A DNA stretch of 9,626 nt, taken from NCBI GenBank assembly GCA_002307115.1, contig DBTP01000176.1, positions 1 to 9,626 on the forward strand, given 5' to 3'. Every line of letters begins with the position of its first letter. The first letter of the stretch is position 1. The notes below the pieces were generated by a model, which made no database searches, was not told the origin of the DNA, and was given only the letters and a program-made list of their open reading frames with translations. Source of the DNA: Fibrobacter sp. UBA1313 (lineage in GTDB: Bacteria > Fibrobacterota > Fibrobacteria > Fibrobacterales > Fibrobacteraceae). This document shows positions 7,080 through 9,626 of the stretch, one piece after another. The position numbers and the translations under genes are program-made.

Positions 7080-8937
7080 ATTTAAGAGTCTGTGATTTGT
7101 TGAGCCAAATCTTTCGAGCTGTGGAATTTCCATTTTTCATCCGCCCTGTAGCATCCCAATTTTGTGTTGAGTACTTAAACTTGGAGGACGCGTTTTCGAT
7201 ACTTTTTTTATAGATACTCACGGGGTATTCTGGAACGAGAAGACCTGATTGTAAGGGATCACCGATAAGCGTTTCTGCATAGAACCAGTCATAAATACCT
7301 TCTCGTGGAGAATAGGTGTTTTTGTGGATGCGTTCATTGATCCATGATAAATAGGCGTCTCCAATGGTGTTATTTACTACAGCATAATACATGAGATCAT
7401 CTAATTGATTGTCGCCACTCGTTTTTGAAGCTCCGATGGAAACGAAGCCACCACCAACGGTGCCAAAAATATGGGCTGAGCCCACGGAGACGCTCCACGG
7501 ATTTCCCCAGATGTCATAATTTTCGAGGGGGCTGCAAGAGGCAAAATGGAAAATGCGGGGCCCCACACTATATCCGCGCAGGTCTTTCGCTCTGAAACCA
7601 TTCCCTAAATAGAGGGGGTCACCGTGCCCTACATAGGTTGCCCAGCCGTATGCAGGATTGGCAATATTGGTAGCATATTCTGCAGAATCAGCGAGAATGA
7701 CATCAAGGGAATCGCGCCCGTAAATAGCGGAGAGCCCTAAAATGAATTTTCTGTCAGACGCCGAAGTTGTATCCGCATCGGCAGTGATAAAGTATACGCT
7801 TTTGCTTTGGGTATTGGCTTTTGAAGAATACCAGACGTGCAATTTATCCAGATATTTTTGCAATAAGGCGGTCGGATTTCCTAAGAGTCCTGCTGTATTG
7901 GGATCCAGGCGTGAAATCCAGATTTCCATACTGTCTGCCACGCTGCCATCTTTAGCGTAATGGCCATCAAATACGCCATTGGAGGTATCAGATTTCCAGC
8001 CAGTGGCAGATCCTATTTTTTTGTTTTTTTCAGAAGTCTGGAGCCAGACATTTGCGAAGTAAGAAGCATTCAACCCTGCTGAATTATCGGAACTGAACCA
8101 GACAGAATTAGGGATAAGTGTCCAGGCAGTAGCACTGGGTAATTTCCAGTAAATATGGAAGTTTGCACCACCCCATTCTTCCGCATAATCAATTTGTACA
8201 GGAGTGAGTTCCCCTTTGACAAGGGTTGTGGCTCCGGAATATTTATAATCCCAGTCGCGAACCCAAGCATCAATGACCAGAGAATCTTTTAGCCAAAGAC
8301 GTCTCTGGTTATCTGAAATAATGGCCAAGGAACATAATCCTGTTTCTGGTGCTTTAAGGAATCCAGTCCAACGAACCGAAAAGCTATCCGCTGGTACTTC
8401 TGATGGTGCATCTGAGTTGGACGCAAAATTGGGCGTTGCATCAATTCGATCCAAAACAAGTCCACCCGTGCTTCCAGCCCAGCCTGCGGCGGTGTCCAAC
8501 CATGTGCCGTCCAAATCCATAAAGTAGAAGTCCGTAATCCAGCGCTGATAACGGATAGATGCTGTTCCGGGATTCTGAATAAATTCAAAAGTTGCCCGAG
8601 GAAGATTGCCAATCAGAATGGCTCCGTTCAATGAATCTCTAGAATTTTGTAAAAAGGAGCGTAAATCAACGGCAGTACCGCCTTCTTCGGGGCTTGGGAA
8701 TGTGTGAACTTGAACGGCCATTCCAAAAGCACTATTAATATCATCCGCATAGCGATAAATGGCGGAATTGAGCGCTTCATTTTGGGCTGTTTCATTGTCT
8801 ACGATGAGTAGAACTTTCTGCTTCGAATGTGCGGCGCCCTCAATGGATTTGAGCTGATACTTTTCGGCAGCTACCAAACATGAAGCCCCAATAAGTAGGA
8901 ATAAAGATATCAAATGTAAACGAAAAAATAGCATCAT
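7078..8937 (-). CDS. Secreted gingipain-like (C25) cysteine peptidase with inserted PA14 domain
   Basis: The product has 619 residues. A signal peptide (about 1-24, V-A-A before E-K-Y) leads into an alpha/beta region (about 40-145; K-V-L-L-I-V-D-N, then A-I-L-I-G-N-L-P) typical of C25-like folds. The segment D-L-D-G-T-W-L-D (141-148) is interrupted by a PA14-type module (about 160-297; F-S-V-R-W-T-G at 186-192, S-D-N-Q-R-R-L-W-L at 208-216). The fold then resumes with G-V-F-D-G-H (321-326). The catalytic dyad is read as H438 in Y-V-G-H-G-D and C468 in F-H-F-A-S-C-S, as in clan CD caspase/gingipain peptidases. PA14 modules bind carbohydrate in several enzymes. The C terminus has a D-A-T-G-R motif (595-599), perhaps a short sorting tail. 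First gene of the peptidase operon. Start: ATG ATG at 8937/8934 after AAGGGAG; an upstream ATG at 9006 would bury the signal peptide behind 23 residues and is rejected. Confidence 0.85.
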   Translation of the reverse strand: MMLFFRLHLISLFLLIGASCLVAAEKYQLKSIEGAAHSKQKVLLIVDNETAQNEALNSAIYRYADDINSAFGMAVQVHTFPSPEEGGTAVDLRSFLQNSRDSLNGAILIGNLPRATFEFIQNPGTASIRYQRWITDFYFMDLDGTWLDTAAGWAGSTGGLVLDRIDATPNFASNSDAPSEVPADSFSVRWTGFLKAPETGLCSLAIISDNQRRLWLKDSLVIDAWVRDWDYKYSGATTLVKGELTPVQIDYAEEWGGANFHIYWKLPSATAWTLIPNSVWFSSDNSAGLNASYFANVWLQTSEKNKKIGSATGWKSDTSNGVFDGHYAKDGSVADSMEIWISRLDPNTAGLLGNPTALLQKYLDKLHVWYSSKANTQSKSVYFITADADTTSASDRKFILGLSAIYGRDSLDVILADSAEYATNIANPAYGWATYVGHGDPLYLGNGFRAKDLRGYSVGPRIFHFASCSPLENYDIWGNPWSVSVGSAHIFGTVGGGFVSIGASKTSGDNQLDDLMYYAVVNNTIGDAYLSWINERIHKNTYSPREGIYDWFYAETLIGDPLQSGLLVPEYPVSIYKKSIENASSKFKYSTQNWDATGRMKNGNSTARKIWLNKSQTLK

Positions 8938-8939
8938 TT

Positions 8940-8946
8940 CTCCCTT
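8940..8946 (-). promoter_or_regulatory. Ribosome binding site of the cysteine peptidase gene
   Basis: AAGGGAG on the minus strand lies two bases before the ATG at 8937 and five before the ATG at 8934. The spacing slightly favours the second ATG, but either start places the signal peptide at the true N terminus. Confidence 0.65.
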
Positions 8947-8976
8947 GTTTCTGAAGGTAAAATATAGAAAAAGGAA

Positions 8977-9006
8977 TTTATGATTAATGATTTGTATGTC
9001 TTTCAA
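8977..9006 (-). promoter_or_regulatory. Weak sigma-70-like promoter candidate for the peptidase operon
   Basis: On the minus strand TTGAAA (9006-9001) and CATAAA (8982-8977) are 18 bases apart, about 40 bases before the ATG of the cysteine peptidase gene. The first box matches five of six consensus bases and the second four of six. The region is AT-rich, so chance matches are likely, and promoter rules of the host may differ. Confidence 0.25.
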
Positions 9007-9012
9007 AATGGA

Positions 9013-9065
9013 AAAAATGTGGAAAAAGGTTGCTTTTTCACAGAGAATCGCATTTCCACATTTTT
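9013..9065. repeat. Perfect 13-bp inverted repeat with competing inner hairpin in the divergent region
   Basis: AAAAATGTGGAAA at 9013-9025 is exactly mirrored by TTTCCACATTTTT at 9053-9065, with 27 bases between. Inside, GAAAAA 9022-9027 can instead pair with TTTTTC 9034-9039 around a six-base loop; the two structures share bases 9022-9025 and exclude each other. The element lies between the divergently read peptidase operon and the M16 gene, where an operator, or an mRNA leader switch upstream of the M16 gene, would be expected. The repeat is seen; function is inferred. Confidence 0.6.
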
Positions 9066-9096
9066 ATATGGGGCGCGAATATTTAAATTGGCCTCC

Positions 9097-9626
9097 ATGT
9101 TTCAACAGCAAGTTCGGACAACAGTCCTTGAAAATGGCATTACCGTTATGTCCGATAATATGCCCAGTGCGTTGTCGGCAACCGTGGGCGCCTGGATTCC
9201 GCGGGGATCCCGTCACGAAACGCTCGAAGAAAATGGGCTGAGCCATCTCTACGAACATCTGGTGTTCAAGGGGACAGAGCACCGCACGGCCAAGCAGATT
9301 GCCTGTGCCATTGAAGACCGGGGGGGTGTTTTGGAAGCTTACACCACGCGTCAGGATACGGGATTTTATGCTCAGGTGGTGCGCGAAGACGTTCCTCTCG
9401 CTTTAGAAGTGATCGCTGACTTATTGATGAATCCCCGGTTTGACCCGGAGGAGCTTGAGAAAGAGCGCAAAGTGATCATTGAGGAAGTGCGGAGCTACGA
9501 CGATATTCCTGAAGAGATTGCCGGGGACACTTTTAATAAAGTTCATTTTCAGGGATGCGGGCTCGCCATGCCGATTGCGGGTTCTGTCCATTCTGTGAAA
9601 TCTTTGACTTTGGCGCAACTTTGGAA
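9097..9626 (+). CDS. M16 family zinc metallopeptidase (processing-peptidase-like), 5' part, cut by window edge
   Basis: The first 176 residues of an M16B-type peptidase, a family of about 400-450 residues when complete. The inverted zinc motif HLYEH (50-54) is followed 76 residues later by E130 in K-V-I-I-E-E-V-R, the expected third ligand. The G-W-x-x-x-G-S-R-H-E type strand (A32 to E41) and the G-G-V-L-E-A-Y-T-T block (76-84) are also family hallmarks, except that the usual Asn of G-G-x-x-N-A is Glu80. No signal peptide is visible, so a cytoplasmic enzyme is likely. The ATG at 9097 puts the conserved T-V-L-E-N-G near residue 10 as usual, but it has no ribosome binding site. The frame is open back to an ATG at 8980 preceded by AAAAAGG, which would add 39 residues of AT-rich, unfamiliar sequence. 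The gene is clearly richer in G+C than its neighbours. Confidence 0.88.
   Translation, partial: MFQQQVRTTVLENGITVMSDNMPSALSATVGAWIPRGSRHETLEENGLSHLYEHLVFKGTEHRTAKQIACAIEDRGGVLEAYTTRQDTGFYAQVVREDVPLALEVIADLLMNPRFDPEELEKERKVIIEEVRSYDDIPEEIAGDTFNKVHFQGCGLAMPIAGSVHSVKSLTLAQLW

Noticed and set aside
8870..8937. Lipoprotein signal with Cys20 in the cysteine peptidase
   Set aside because: The residues before the cysteine (I-G-A-S-C) are a poor lipobox, and V-A-A before E-K-Y gives a good ordinary signal peptidase site.
8938..9006. Start of the cysteine peptidase at ATG 9006
   Set aside because: It would put 23 residues before the signal peptide, and AAGGGAG just before 8937 marks the real start.
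8987..9282. Other open frames of 70-84 codons on both strands around the M16 start
   Set aside because: They overlap the M16 frame, which has clear family motifs, and show no recognisable pattern themselves.
1..9626. Mobile element, CRISPR array, tRNA or rRNA
   Set aside because: No transposase or integrase motifs, no regularly spaced repeats and no tRNA-like folds were seen on either strand.

Overview
This 9.6 kb window comes from a Gram-negative-type bacterium. The evidence is polyprenyl-phosphate-dependent membrane glycosyltransferases together with secreted peptidases that carry signal peptides and several domains. The mix of a gingipain-like (C25) peptidase with a PA14 module, an M60-like peptidase with a carbohydrate-binding-like module, and short 'D-x-x-G-R' motifs would suit the FCB group (for example Fibrobacterota or a relative). 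That placement is inference and weak. No rRNA, tRNA, CRISPR array, transposase or integrase was seen.

Left part (199-3538, minus strand): a compact four-gene operon, read right to left. It encodes a small four-helix EamA/SMR-type transporter, a GT2 polyprenyl-phosphate glycosyltransferase (DPM1-like), a DUF2304 membrane protein, and a large GT-C membrane glycosyltransferase with an extra extracytoplasmic beta-sandwich at its N terminus. The first three genes overlap by 1 to 4 bases and the fourth follows 27 bases later. A second, unrelated GT-C glycosyltransferase (3645-5291, plus strand) is transcribed divergently. The expected pathway is that GT2 loads a sugar onto a lipid-phosphate carrier, the small transporter moves it across the inner membrane, and the two GT-C enzymes transfer it to periplasmic acceptors. 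The acceptors (protein, O-antigen or other surface glycan) cannot be read from the sequence.

Right part (5285-8937, minus strand): a two-gene operon of exported peptidases. The promoter-proximal gene is a clan CD cysteine peptidase of the gingipain type, with a PA14 domain inserted in the catalytic region. Eleven bases downstream is a zinc peptidase with a regulatory-like beta domain, a carbohydrate-binding-like domain and an M60/gluzincin HExxH...E site. The last gene ends tail-to-tail with the second GT-C gene, overlapping it by 7 bp. The two peptidases look suited to glycan-rich protein substrates.

Right edge (9097 to end, plus strand): the 5' part of an M16 zinc peptidase, visibly richer in G+C than everything to its left. 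The region between it and the cysteine peptidase gene holds a perfect 13-bp inverted repeat with a competing inner hairpin, the best regulatory candidate in the window. The M16 frame is also open back to an ATG at 8980 that has a good ribosome binding site, so its start is uncertain.

The left margin (1-198) holds no supported gene, only a region of overlapping inverted repeats.
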